A stretch of 64,000 nucleotides of DNA from SZUA-36 sp963801195 (lineage in GTDB: Bacteria > Pseudomonadota > Gammaproteobacteria > Xanthomonadales > SZUA-36). Made by a program: the position numbers and the translations under genes. The DNA is taken from assembly GCA_963801195.1 (NCBI GenBank), contig CAWDDX010000005.1:62001-126000 (forward strand). Direction: 5' to 3'. The notes beneath the pieces were generated by a model. The model saw only the letters and a list, made by a program, of their open reading frames with translations. It searched no databases and was not told the DNA's origin. Below are positions 29,189 to 37,787 of this stretch, in pieces (within the stretch, counting starts at the first letter, position 1; each line of letters opens with the position of its first letter).

Positions 29189-30021
29189 TGATGCGTGTTA
29201 AGAGATTGACAATTAGTCTGATGGCCAGCCTCGCGCTGGCCATCAGCTTTTCAACGTCCGTGCTTGCACAGATGGACGACAAGCAGGCCATGATGAACCT
29301 GGTGATACAAATCCAGCAGTTGCAGGATGAAGTCCGCATGCTCAGGGGCATGGTAGAAGACCAGAATGTTCAGATTGAGAGTCTCAATAATCGGCAGAGA
29401 GACCAGTACCTGGACCTGGATCAGCGTCTGACCGCCTTGCGCGGCGGGTCACCGGCTCCGGTGACATCGAACGACTTTCCTGCCACCGCGGGCACATCGA
29501 CAGGTCCAGCGACCCCGCAACCGGCCATCCGCGAAGACGTACCTGATGTACGCCCGTCGCTGGACAATCCTTCCGCGGTGACCCCCATTGCAACACCCGA
29601 AACCGAGGCGCGTGAATTTGCCGCCTCACCCGAAGCGGAAAAGGCGGCATACGACCAGGGTTTCCAGTCACTGAAGGATCTGAAATACGCGGATGCCGCC
29701 GAGCAATTCACGGCATTTGTCGCGCAATACCCGAACAGCGAATACGCCGATAACGCGCAGTACTGGTTGGGCGAATCCTATTATGTGACGCGAAATTACG
29801 AAATCGCCCTGGAAGCATTTCAGGCATTGCTGCGCAATTACCCGGACAGCCCCAAGATACCCGACGGACTGCTGAAGATCGGCTATACCCACTACGAGTT
29901 AAAGCAATGGGACCAGGCGCGCGCGGCATTGGAACAGGTTCAGGAGCAATATCCCGACACCACGTTGGCGAGACTGGCCGCCAGTCGTCTCAGAAGCATG
30001 AAAATGGAAGGGCATTACTAG
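29188..30021 (+). CDS. cpoB: Cell-division coordinator CpoB (YbgF)
   Basis: Periplasmic Tol-associated protein linking peptidoglycan synthesis with outer-membrane constriction. The ATG at 29188 shares one base with the pal stop and gives a signal peptide ending VLAQ. The N-terminal coiled coil (about 25-75) drives trimerisation. A Pro/Thr-rich linker leads to three TPR units (about 155-275; YDQGFQSLKDLKYADAAEQF, YWLGESYYVTRNYEIALEAF). Length 277. It closes the tol-pal cluster. Confidence 0.92.
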   Translation: MMRVKRLTISLMASLALAISFSTSVLAQMDDKQAMMNLVIQIQQLQDEVRMLRGMVEDQNVQIESLNNRQRDQYLDLDQRLTALRGGSPAPVTSNDFPATAGTSTGPATPQPAIREDVPDVRPSLDNPSAVTPIATPETEAREFAASPEAEKAAYDQGFQSLKDLKYADAAEQFTAFVAQYPNSEYADNAQYWLGESYYVTRNYEIALEAFQALLRNYPDSPKIPDGLLKIGYTHYELKQWDQARAALEQVQEQYPDTTLARLAASRLRSMKMEGHY

Positions 30022-30039
30022 GGGCGTGCTTCATTAGAA

Positions 30040-30152
30040 GCACCGTCATCCCGGCGCAGGTGACAAAGGTCATCCCGGCGCAGGCCGGGACCTCATTCGA
30101 ACTCGCAGAGTGCTAAATCACCCCCCCAAACAAGCACCGTCATCCCGGCGCC
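30040..30152. repeat. dispersed GCACCGTCAT/CCCGGC palindromic repeats
   Basis: GCACCGTCATCCCGGCG occurs at 30040 and again at 30133. Between them at 30073-30090 is a hairpin unit TCCCGGC-GCAG-GCCGGGA, a perfect 7-bp stem. The bases before the first copy (TCATTAGAA) echo the unit border in the array at 13581. This is a REP-like intergenic family, here between cpoB and queE. Confidence 0.75.
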
Positions 30153-30213
30153 AATAGGGTTGTTAAGCGTGCTTATTGTCACCTCTACAGCTTACTCATA
30201 GTAAAATCCCACC

Positions 30214-30882
30214 ATGCAAAACCAAACCGCACAATCCCGCGACGGCCAGCTCAAAATCACGGAAATTTTTTATTCCCTGCAGGGCGAAGCCCGCGATGCC
30301 GGCCGGCCGACGGTATTTATTCGCCTGACGGGTTGCCCATTGCGGTGTGTCTATTGCGACAGCGAATACGCATTTTACGGTGGCGAATGGAAAGCGATCG
30401 ACCGGATCATGGAGCAGGTCGCTACGTACCGGACCCCGTATGTCTGCGTGACCGGCGGCGAACCGCTGGCGCAAAAACGCTGTCACGAATTACTGAACAG
30501 ACTGGTTGATGCAGGTTACAGGGTTTCACTTGAAACCAGCGGTGCAATCGATGTCAGCCAGGTGGATGAGCGGGTGAGCCGCGTGCTGGACATCAAGACA
30601 CCCGGTTCCGGCGAGGCCGGGCGCAACCTGTGGGAGAACCTGGATGTGCTCACGACGCACGACCAGGTCAAGTTTGTCATCTGTTCCCGGGAAGACTACG
30701 AGTGGGCACGCGCAGAAGTACATTCACGAAACATGGATAAAACACTGGACGTGCTGTTTTCACCTGCCTGGGGACAGGTCGATCCTTTGGGGCTTGCGGA
30801 ATGGGTTCTTGAGGACCGTTTGAACGTCAGGGTACAGTTACAGCTTCACAAACTTTTGTGGGGCGATGTAGCGGGTAAATAG
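30214..30882 (+). CDS. queE: 7-carboxy-7-deazaguanine synthase
   Basis: Radical-SAM enzyme of queuosine/preQ0 synthesis that contracts carboxytetrahydropterin to 7-carboxy-7-deazaguanine. The 222 residues include the cluster motif CxxxCxxC at Cys41, Cys45 and Cys48 (GCPLRCVYCDSE), preceded by FYSLQGEARDAGRPTVFIRL, and the SAM-binding VTGGEPLAQ. queC follows 11 bases after the stop, giving two consecutive pathway steps. Confidence 0.95.
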   Translation: MQNQTAQSRDGQLKITEIFYSLQGEARDAGRPTVFIRLTGCPLRCVYCDSEYAFYGGEWKAIDRIMEQVATYRTPYVCVTGGEPLAQKRCHELLNRLVDAGYRVSLETSGAIDVSQVDERVSRVLDIKTPGSGEAGRNLWENLDVLTTHDQVKFVICSREDYEWARAEVHSRNMDKTLDVLFSPAWGQVDPLGLAEWVLEDRLNVRVQLQLHKLLWGDVAGK

Positions 30883-30893
30883 AGGTTGGAAAG

Positions 30894-31577
30894 ATGAACC
30901 AGTCAATCGATAAAAATGCCGTTGTTTTGCTATCCGGTGGGCTGGATTCAGCCACCGTGCTGGCAATTGCAACAAACCAGGGCTACCGCTGCCACGCTTT
31001 GTCCGTCGACTATGGCCAACGGCATCGCTCCGAATTGCGTGCGGCTGAAAACGTGGCGGCGTCGATGTCCGCGACCTTAAAGACCATCAAGCTGGATCTG
31101 CGTACCTTTGGCGGTTCGGCCCTGACCGACGACATTGACGTTCCCGAGCAGGAAAGCGAAGGCATACCGGTCACCTATGTGCCGGCGCGCAACACCATCA
31201 TGTTGTCACTGGCGCTGGCCTGGGCCGAAGTGCTGGGGGCCGGAGATATTTTCATCGGCGTCAACGCGGTGGACTACTCCGGTTACCCGGACTGCCGGCC
31301 CGAATTTATCAACGCCTTCGAGGAGATGGCCAACCTCGCCACCAGGGCCGGCGTCGTGGGTCATCGCCTGGTCATCCACACCCCGTTGATTGACCTCAGC
31401 AAGGCGGAGATCATCCGCCAGGGCACCGGGCTTGGCGTTGATTACGCCATGACCGTTTCCTGCTACCAGGCGGATGACGGGGGCAGGGCGTGTGGTGTCT
31501 GCGATTCCTGCCGGATACGCGCCGCCGGCTTCGAAACAGCAGGTGTCGGCGACCCAACCCGTTATAAATCCGGCTGA
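30894..31577 (+). CDS. queC: 7-cyano-7-deazaguanine synthase
   Basis: ATP-dependent amidotransferase-like enzyme that converts carboxydeazaguanine to preQ0. The PP-loop SGGLDS lies at residues 14-19. FIGVNAVDYSGYPDCRPEF is the conserved centre. Zinc is held by Cys190, Cys200, Cys203 and Cys206 (CGVCDSC). The 227 residues are complete. It ends 69 bases before the tRNA-Lys gene. Confidence 0.96.
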   Translation: MNQSIDKNAVVLLSGGLDSATVLAIATNQGYRCHALSVDYGQRHRSELRAAENVAASMSATLKTIKLDLRTFGGSALTDDIDVPEQESEGIPVTYVPARNTIMLSLALAWAEVLGAGDIFIGVNAVDYSGYPDCRPEFINAFEEMANLATRAGVVGHRLVIHTPLIDLSKAEIIRQGTGLGVDYAMTVSCYQADDGGRACGVCDSCRIRAAGFETAGVGDPTRYKSG

Positions 31578-31591
31578 TTTCGGGTTTTACC

Positions 31592-31620
31592 TTGAGTCAG
31601 GCAGCGTTTTCAAATAAAAT
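31592..31620 (+). promoter_or_regulatory. promoter of the tRNA-Lys gene
   Basis: TTGAGT (31592-31597) and TAAAAT (31615-31620) are separated by exactly 17 bases. A GC-rich discriminator (gccgcgctcc) follows, as in stringently controlled stable-RNA promoters. The tRNA begins 26 bases after the -10 element. Confidence 0.65.
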
Positions 31621-31646
31621 GCCGCGCTCCTCGCGTGACATATAGC

Positions 31647-31722
31647 GGGCCGTTAGCTCAGTTGGTAGAGCACTGGACTTTTAATCCATTGGTCGAAGGT
31701 TCGAATCCTTCACGGCCCACCA
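31647..31722 (+). tRNA. tRNA-Lys (anticodon TTT)
   Basis: A 76-base cloverleaf with encoded CCA. The acceptor stem is GGGCCGT with ACGGCCC. The D-stem is GCTC/GAGC. The anticodon loop is CTTTTAA and the T-stem GAAGG/CCTTC with TTCGAAT. Position 27-43 of the anticodon stem is a C-T mismatch, where E. coli has a G-T pair. The last 45 bases recur at 33702 and mark an insertion. Confidence 0.95.
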
Positions 31723-31828
31723 ATTAAATCAAGGTGTATTCCAGTCACATAGGTAACAGTTTATTCGTCCCTTCATTTCCTTGGCGACGGTGGCAAAACC
31801 GGATGCGTGTCCCTTTTCGTGCAACCCT

Positions 31829-33382
31829 TCATGAGGGGATTACGGGCGCAGCCTTTCCTTCCAATCCTGCGTTAACCAATTGTGCGAGAAATTCGGTAAA
31901 CGGTCTGATGTTCACGCCCACGCTGGCTTCTTCTAGCGCTGCCATGTACTTGTTCCGCTCTTCTACTGGAACTACAGTCCAGGGATATCCGCCGCTTGCA
32001 AGCATCGAATTCATTAAAAACCGTCCCATGCGCCCATTGCCATCCACATAAGGGTGAATATAGACGAAAATAAAATGTCCGAGCACGACACGAACTGCGG
32101 GTTCAGCTTCTTCACTCAGAAGGTCAAATAATGCAGGCATGCAATCGCGGACCGCTTCTCTTGGTGGTGGTACATGAATGGAACCTCGAATATAGACCGG
32201 GCCGTTTCTGTAACCAGCAAGATCTACGACACCAATTATGCCCGCTGTTACACTTGGACCAAATAGTTCTCCATACCATTTGCTGTGATCTTCAGAGACG
32301 ACTTTTCCTTGATTCTCGCCCGCTAATATCTTCTTTAGGCTTTCTTGCACCACTTGGTAGGCTTGCCAATAACCACGTGCTGCCAACGCATTGCGAAGTT
32401 CACGGTCATTTTCGTCATGTTCGGGGTTCCAAGCACCACTCCGCACTCGCTCAATTAGTTCTGCGCTTACACGATAGCCTTCTATTGAAAGAGAGTGATA
32501 GGCGTCTGTGGCATATATCTCATCGACATGCTTGAGATATGCCTCGGCATTTGCTGGTAATCCGGGTGCTGCCGGGAACATTTCAATAACAGGTTTCCTC
32601 ATTTCTTCCCACATTAGTCGGATGCGGTTGACATACGGTGATGCTTCCCGATTATCTAGAACTATCGACGGCGCACTCTCAAATGGGTCGACTTCTAACA
32701 CCGTGTATCCGGCATTTTTCATGGTTCTAATGATTTGATCAGCAATACGATCACGTCCTGCGTTCCGAAACGCACCAGCCAATCGTCCTGCGATGGTGCT
32801 GTGTCCACCCTCAAGTAAAACTGCTAAGACATCTGAAGCGTCTTTTACCATTGCCATGGCAGCACGGACATCCGTCGAGGACTGGCGAAAGAATCTCTCA
32901 GAGCTGGCTACTAAGGCGGCAGGTACCGAATACAGGCGCAACCCATCCTTTTCAACGATTTCACCTTCGTTCGGCAATTCTAAACGCACGTCAAATAGAG
33001 ACGTTTCGTATGGGAGTTTAGTTGGTTTGTTCCCACCCTTTGGCGAGCGTACTAACAGTTGGGTTGGTACAGTTCGATTTCCCGTATGCAGCGACAAAGA
33101 CTGTTCAGGTGATAGGCACCAGTCGTTTTCAAATCTCATATTCAAGTAGCCTGCACAAAAATCCCAAAATGAGGTGTACCATGCAGTACTATCACCTGGG
33201 ACCTCATCTGGACGCGAAGGGATATACCACCCTTTTATGACTTCTTTCAGAAAACCATTACTTTGTAGGCGCTCACGGTGGGTTCTACTTAAATCGCGAG
33301 ACCTCACCGCGACAATTTCTCGTTCCTGTAGTTTTCTAAGAGCCTCGAGAGATTCGGCCAGTTTTTCTTGAGGTTTTGCCAT
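31829..33382 (-). CDS. Fic-domain protein with an AbiEi-like N-terminal half
   Basis: 517 residues. The Fic core at about 280-500 carries the full active motif HPYVDGNGR (443-451), expected to transfer AMP or another nucleotide to a target hydroxyl. Upstream, SLSIEG at 297-302 fits the inhibitory (S/T)xxxE(G/N) helix of class II Fic enzymes, with Glu301 able to block the ATP site. The first 240 residues form a winged-helix-like start (about 14-55) and a mixed domain that resembles the AbiEi antitoxin/regulator family. That assignment comes from pattern and is less sure. It is the only gene of the tRNA-Lys islet, with low G+C. Four 24-bp phased repeats lie upstream and may be its operator. A role in phage defence or growth arrest is inference. 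Confidence 0.8.
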   Translation of the reverse strand: MAKPQEKLAESLEALRKLQEREIVAVRSRDLSRTHRERLQSNGFLKEVIKGWYIPSRPDEVPGDSTAWYTSFWDFCAGYLNMRFENDWCLSPEQSLSLHTGNRTVPTQLLVRSPKGGNKPTKLPYETSLFDVRLELPNEGEIVEKDGLRLYSVPAALVASSERFFRQSSTDVRAAMAMVKDASDVLAVLLEGGHSTIAGRLAGAFRNAGRDRIADQIIRTMKNAGYTVLEVDPFESAPSIVLDNREASPYVNRIRLMWEEMRKPVIEMFPAAPGLPANAEAYLKHVDEIYATDAYHSLSIEGYRVSAELIERVRSGAWNPEHDENDRELRNALAARGYWQAYQVVQESLKKILAGENQGKVVSEDHSKWYGELFGPSVTAGIIGVVDLAGYRNGPVYIRGSIHVPPPREAVRDCMPALFDLLSEEAEPAVRVVLGHFIFVYIHPYVDGNGRMGRFLMNSMLASGGYPWTVVPVEERNKYMAALEEASVGVNIRPFTEFLAQLVNAGLEGKAAPVIPS

Positions 33383-33426
33383 TTTAGTCGCTCTCCTTTA
33401 TTGAGCCCTCCTGTTTTATGTCCACT

Positions 33427-33522
33427 AGGTTTTTATGCTTTGTAAATAAAAGGTTATTGCGTTTTATCATTTTTAGGTTTTCATGTCTATCTATTTATAG
33501 GTTATTGTGTCGAGACATTGTT
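33427..33522. repeat. four directly repeated, exactly 24-bp-phased AGGTT units upstream of the Fic gene
   Basis: Units begin at 33427, 33451, 33475 and 33499. Units 1 and 3 begin AGGTTTTTATG and AGGTTTTCATG; units 2 and 4 begin AGGTTATTGCG and AGGTTATTGTG. The alternation gives a second-order period of 48 bases. The rest of each unit is AT-rich. The array lies 45-140 bases upstream of the Fic start, fitting an operator cluster for an autoregulating N-terminal DNA-binding domain, or iterons of a lost replicon. Confidence 0.7.
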
Positions 33523-33701
33523 CTTTGTATTGTTGTACGACAAAGAGGGACTTGTGCATATCACGTGGTTCACTGATTGTGCTTAATTTGTGCTCTAGTA
33601 GCTGTTATTTATCGGTATTTACTGGCGCTAATGAGCACAATGCAAAAAGACAAACACCATAAGTGACAGATTAATAACAATTTAAAAATCCAAAATCGAA
33701 T
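33523..33701. other. AT-rich leader of the islet, no gene seen
   Basis: No open frame of note. Two inverted repeats are visible. TCTTTGT/ACAAAGA (33522-33528 and 33540-33546) is a possible short hairpin. TTGTGCTC/GAGCACAA (33588-33595 and 33633-33640) has a 37-base spacer. The segment ends at the downstream att-like repeat. Confidence 0.5.
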
Positions 33702-33746
33702 CTTTTAATCCATTGGTCGTAGGTTCGAATCCTTCACGGCCCACCA
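33702..33746 (+). repeat. displaced 3' tRNA-Lys fragment (att-like repeat)
   Basis: 44 of 45 bases are identical to the 3' part of the tRNA-Lys gene, from the anticodon loop to CCA. The single change (A to T) breaks a T-stem pair. This agrees with a fragment freed from selection after the islet restored the functional tRNA end on the other side. Confidence 0.85.
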
Positions 33747-33868
33747 CACAATCAATTACTTACAACCAACGTAACTCCTGTTTTCGGCCGAATTGATGTC
33801 AGAGCCTGGCCACGGTGGTAAGCTACGATCGGACATCCCGGATAAGACTGGCAATCCTGAGAGCAAAC

Positions 33869-34459
33869 ATGACAGCAACAACTGCGCTGCGTTCTGAACA
33901 CAACCATATCCTCGCCATGATCGGCTGTCTTCGTGCGGCCTGCGCGGCAACTCAAAATGGGGGTTCGTTCGATGCCGAAACCTTCCAGAAAGGCGTCGAC
34001 TTCATCCGTAATTATGCCGACGCCTGGCACCATGCAAAGGAAGAGGGTCTGCTGTTCCCGGCGCTGGGGGAAGAGGGCATGCCGAGCGACAGGGGGCCCG
34101 TTGCCGTGATGTTGCACGAGCACACCCTGGGGCGAACCTATGTGCGTCAGGTCGCTGACAACCTGCAAGCGGCCATCAAGGGTGATGACACGGCGCGTTC
34201 CACGGTGCTGCGGTTCACGCTGGCTTACGCCGATCTGCTGACCCAGCATATCCAGAAAGAAAACAACATCCTGTTTGACATGGCGGACCAGATTCTGGCC
34301 CCGGAAGTGCAGGATCACCTGGAGAAGAAATACAAAATCAGCATCCCGGCCGGGGCCAATGCGGATACCGGCAAACGGTACGAGGAAATGGTCGCGCTTT
34401 TATGCCAGCAATGGAATGTCGATCCCGAAGAGGCCGCTGGCGTGGGAGCGACTTTTTAG
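33869..34459 (+). CDS. Hemerythrin-like (HHE) domain protein
   Basis: A 196-residue four-helix protein. Candidate ligands for a di-iron or other metal centre appear as His11/His13 (LRSEHNHILAM), HHAKEEGLLFPAL near 55, HEHTLGR near 90 and HIQKENNILFDMAD near 125. These are the four spaced motifs of the HHE family. Start MTATTALRSEHNH (33869) is preferred over the upstream GTG. Such proteins sense or store oxygen, NO or iron; the exact role is unknown. It is the first chromosomal gene beyond the islet. Confidence 0.8.
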   Translation: MTATTALRSEHNHILAMIGCLRAACAATQNGGSFDAETFQKGVDFIRNYADAWHHAKEEGLLFPALGEEGMPSDRGPVAVMLHEHTLGRTYVRQVADNLQAAIKGDDTARSTVLRFTLAYADLLTQHIQKENNILFDMADQILAPEVQDHLEKKYKISIPAGANADTGKRYEEMVALLCQQWNVDPEEAAGVGATF

Positions 34460-34682
34460 CACGATTTTCCGTCATCTGCGAGTTAGCGCTGACACTAGCT
34501 TGCGTTAAGCACCCATTACCTCCCTGGACAGTCTGCAGTTGATTTAAATCATTTTTTTTTTGCGAAATGCTGACATGCTTTCTGCCTGGTTCCTGGGCAG
34601 AGCGTTTAAAGAAATCGTTCAGGTCGAGTTAAGCAGTACTGACGCAAAATGCATAAATAGTCTTCAACAGGGAAGGATTCCA

Positions 34683-36209
34683 ATGAAATCGTTCATCTCC
34701 ATTTTCCTGCTCTTAACTTCGATGACCGCAACCGCACAAGTCGCAACCGAAACAATAGAACATATCCCGCCTGGTGATCTGGCTGCACTCAGGCAGGCCA
34801 TGCAGGAGGCCAAAGAGCGTGCCCCGGGATTCCTGACCAGGATCTATACCAGCGGAACCTTCGAGTTTGCCGGGGTAACCACAGGGCTTCCCGAAATCCG
34901 CTCGCATGTCATTATCAAAGGCTACGATGATCCGATAATCTTTGCCGGCGCGGGCGCGGATTTTGCAAACCTGTTCATGGTTCAGGCAGACGGGTGGTTA
35001 CAGGTCCAGAACCTGGAGGTGAAGGATTTTCCACTGGGCCTGGACCAACTCGAGACCGATACGTTTGTCGATCAGAGTTTTATGATCAATCATGGCGTAC
35101 TCGAGTTGGAGGAGGTGCAGATAGATTCATTGGTGGCGTACTCATATAGAGGAACATCATTCTTTCCGCTGCCGGATCATTTGTATGCCCCCATCATCAA
35201 AAATTCAGATTCCGGCCAACTCTATCTGAACCAGGTTTCGATTCTTGACTCGGGCACCAATCGGGGTGGGGGAGTCATTTACAACGACGGCAGCGTGGAA
35301 ATGCAGAATACACAAGTGTATTTCTCAAGGAATGGGGAGGCCCAGAAAGGGTCGGGCGCGCCGTTCCTGAATAACCGGTTTATGTCCATGAAAAACATCA
35401 GCATGTTCCGTTACTCAAACGACGGGATAGTGCCGGTTTATGCCGCGCCTGGCGCGGAAACCTACATGAGCAATTCAATAGTTTCCGGATTCAGTCCCAT
35501 GCCCTGCTCAATTACGAGTCTTGGGTACAACCTCATCGAGTACCCGCAATGCAGTTTTCACGTAGAGGGCGATGTCGTCCGCCAGCCGGTTGGCTTGAGT
35601 TGGCGTCCTGTCGAGGTCGGTCCATTCGGCACCTGGAATCACGAAACACTGCAACCCATACTGACCCATGCCCTGGTACCCTTTGCGACGAGTCCGGCGG
35701 TCGATAGTATCGATCCCGGGTTGTGCCCACAGGATCATCTGCTCCATTACGACGGCCGCAGTACGGACGGTAATGCCGATGGCATCGCAAAATGTGACAT
35801 GGGCGCCATTGAGCTACAGCCTGTCCATTTGATTAACGGCGGCATCAACGGTGTTTATTTCAACCCGGATGCTAACGGTCACTACATCACCATCATCCAC
35901 AATCCCTACAACACGCTGATCATGTGGAACAGCTTTGACCAGGACGGTAATCAATACTTCGTGCATGGAACAGGTGAACTGGTTCAGGGCCGGTCGGTCG
36001 TTGCAGATGCCTATATCAATGTGGCTGGCAGCACGTCTCCTGAGGGCGAAATTGTGCCAGCCGAGGAGTTGCACTGGGGTACGCTGCAAGTCGACATGAC
36101 CTCATGCAATGAAGGCACACTGGCTTTCAGCAGTGATTTCCCGGAGGTCGGCAGTGGCCAGGTTAGCCTGCAAACGATTGGTTTATGTGAAACAGCTGGG
36201 TTGTGTTGA
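34683..36209 (+). CDS. Secreted parallel-beta-helix-like protein, function unknown
   Basis: 508 residues with a signal peptide MKSFISIFLLLTSMTATAQ. The N-terminal part begins LAALRQAMQEAKERAPGFLTRIY, as in polymorphic outer-membrane or CSLREA-type proteins. Strand-turn repeats such as LFMVQADGWLQVQNLEVKDF and GGGVIYNDGSVEMQNTQVYF suggest a right-handed beta-helix at about 60-330. AVDSIDPGLCPQDHLLHYDGR with CDMGAIEL is a choice-of-anchor-Q-like end. A separate C-terminal domain of about 120 residues (GGINGVYFNPDANGHYITII) resembles modules found in secreted gammaproteobacterial proteins. It is likely a surface or extracellular protein. The upstream TTG start would hide the signal peptide. Confidence 0.65.
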   Translation: MKSFISIFLLLTSMTATAQVATETIEHIPPGDLAALRQAMQEAKERAPGFLTRIYTSGTFEFAGVTTGLPEIRSHVIIKGYDDPIIFAGAGADFANLFMVQADGWLQVQNLEVKDFPLGLDQLETDTFVDQSFMINHGVLELEEVQIDSLVAYSYRGTSFFPLPDHLYAPIIKNSDSGQLYLNQVSILDSGTNRGGGVIYNDGSVEMQNTQVYFSRNGEAQKGSGAPFLNNRFMSMKNISMFRYSNDGIVPVYAAPGAETYMSNSIVSGFSPMPCSITSLGYNLIEYPQCSFHVEGDVVRQPVGLSWRPVEVGPFGTWNHETLQPILTHALVPFATSPAVDSIDPGLCPQDHLLHYDGRSTDGNADGIAKCDMGAIELQPVHLINGGINGVYFNPDANGHYITIIHNPYNTLIMWNSFDQDGNQYFVHGTGELVQGRSVVADAYINVAGSTSPEGEIVPAEELHWGTLQVDMTSCNEGTLAFSSDFPEVGSGQVSLQTIGLCETAGLC

Positions 36210-36438
36210 TTAGCAAGGTAACCGGTTGGATGTAAAGAAATTGTGAATTGACCAGGAGATTATGCCCTTGGTCACAGGTTCGACAAATTCGCCGGGGTGA
36301 ATTTGAACATCGCTGCGAAGCAAGATGGCCCGAAGGGTGCTGGGCAGTATTTGAATACGAGTGTGATAAATCTGATTCACGATTTGTAAACTGGCTTGAT
36401 AGTGAATTAATTGATTGGTAAATGGGACCTAAAGAGCT

Positions 36439-37164
36439 ATGCGTAAAAATATTTTGCGTCTGATATTCGGTGTCATCGTGTGGAGTAGCCAGGGTGTTGC
36501 CGACACATTGCCCGAGCCCCCCAGCAGTTTGCAACTTTCAGTGAATGCCGCCTGGTAAGTGGGCGGGCAATTGCACCATGCCGGATTGGGTATCGGACTT
36601 ACGGCACATTGAATACCGATAAATCCAATGCGCTGCTTGTTCCGACCTGGTTCGGTGGAACCTCCGCTGACCACGTTTACCTGCCTTTGATATAACGTTG
36701 TGGACCACCCAGAATAATTTGCTGGCTTTGTACAGGGAGTGTCAGTGTAAAGAAGCCCTCGAAACGATGGCTGGTCTGAGTATACTCATGTCAGTGCCAA
36801 CCAAGCTCGCGCAGGACGTGGCCCGGGAAGATACTGTTTCGGCCATCATCTCACGAAGTGAATCCAATCCCATGAGCGTGGGGAAAAGCTGGGACAGGCA
36901 ACGTCAGGCTGAAGCCATGATAAATCATAATATCGCCCGGGATTTCAACAATGATTTACCGACAGCCGGGGCGCAAATCAAGACGCAGTTCCTGATTATG
37001 GTTGGAGAGGATGATCGTATTGTTACCCCCAGCCAGCACAGGAGTTTGCGGCATTGGTAGACGCCTCTGTTGTGGAGTTGGACGAAGACTGTGGCCATGG
37101 CGACCCCTGGTGCGCGCCAGATGAATTTGCCCAAGCGGTCAGCGCCTTCATCGACAAAGATTGA
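36439..37164 (+). pseudogene. decayed MetX-like alpha/beta hydrolase
   Basis: Begins with a signal peptide (MRKNILRLIFGVIVWSSQGVADT) and a stop after 39 codons. A shifted frame then reads YRTYGTLNTDKSNALLVPTW, the entry strand of homoserine acetyltransferase-like hydrolases. A third piece (about 36698-37055) carries IKTQFLIMVGEDDRIVTPS, and a fourth ends LDEDCGHGDPWCAPDEFAQA with the triad His. The middle with the nucleophile elbow is missing. Truncation plus several frame breaks show a real pseudogene rather than a sequence error. Confidence 0.7.
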
Positions 37165-37388
37165 GAAGCTAACGCCGCGGCAGGCCTGTGTGTTTTCCGG
37201 ACTTGGTTTCTCTAACGGATAATTACAGAAAGAAGACCGACCAGTGGGTGCTTGAAAGTAATGATTGAATGGCGTCCCTTTTTAAAAAATATGTCTGGCA
37301 ATCCAATAACGGCAGGATCAAAGGGAAAACGGGCCGGACAAACAGTTGATCTTGTTATTGAAAACCCGCTGATAACATCTTTCTCAAT

Positions 37389-37562
37389 TCACCACAACCG
37401 GCCAGGGTCATTTAGTGCATCCAGACCGCATGTCTGAATGGCTTTGTAGCTGGTGTCACGAGAAATATTGAAGTGACAATACACGCGGACTACTCTCCCT
37501 TCAAGCTGGTGGGCGCAAACCCTCCGCCATTCCTCCTTCGAATTACACTTTTTCCAAGGCAT
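37389..37562 (-). pseudogene. IS481-like transposase N-terminal remnant
   Basis: A 57-codon frame begins MPWKKCNSKEEWRRVCAHQL and continues with HFNISRDTSYKAIQTCGLDAL. This lines up with the N-terminal helix-turn-helix of IS481-family transposases (MPWKE..., GISRKTGYK...). It then stops, and no catalytic DDE core follows. It is a fossil between the MetX-like pseudogene and the acyl-CoA ligase gene. The flanks 37165-37388 and 37563-37787 show nothing else I recognise. Confidence 0.6.
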
Positions 37563-37787
37563 CCGGGATCGCCCAAAATGCTTAAATGTGAAACTCTCTC
37601 TCCCGGTTTATCTTTAAGATATGTGTAGATTAGCTCAACAGAATCAGCATATCGTGAAGCTTACTTCCTTTTTAATTAATTAACTGATAAATTAATGAAA
37701 GTCGATTCCATGTCTACTACCCCCATTCGGACGTACCCATTCTACAAAATGCGTCGAGTAGAGGGGTTCCAAGGAGGCGTTGCTGCC

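Larger units (their letters stand above)
31678..33746. mobile_element. 2-kb islet inserted at the 3' end of tRNA-Lys, without visible integrase
   Basis: A 45-bp direct repeat with one mismatch brackets the segment: 31678-31722 inside the tRNA, and 33702-33746. This is the pattern left by site-specific integration into a tRNA 3' end. The only gene inside is a Fic-type gene with an AT-rich leader. Base composition falls relative to the flanking chromosome. No integrase, excisionase or replication gene is present. It is therefore either a remnant or a minimal cargo moved in trans. This is inference from the repeats. Confidence 0.75.

Noticed and set aside
33702..33746. Second tRNA-Lys gene
   Set aside because: The 5' half (acceptor, D-arm and 5' anticodon stem) is absent; only the 3' 45 bases are present.
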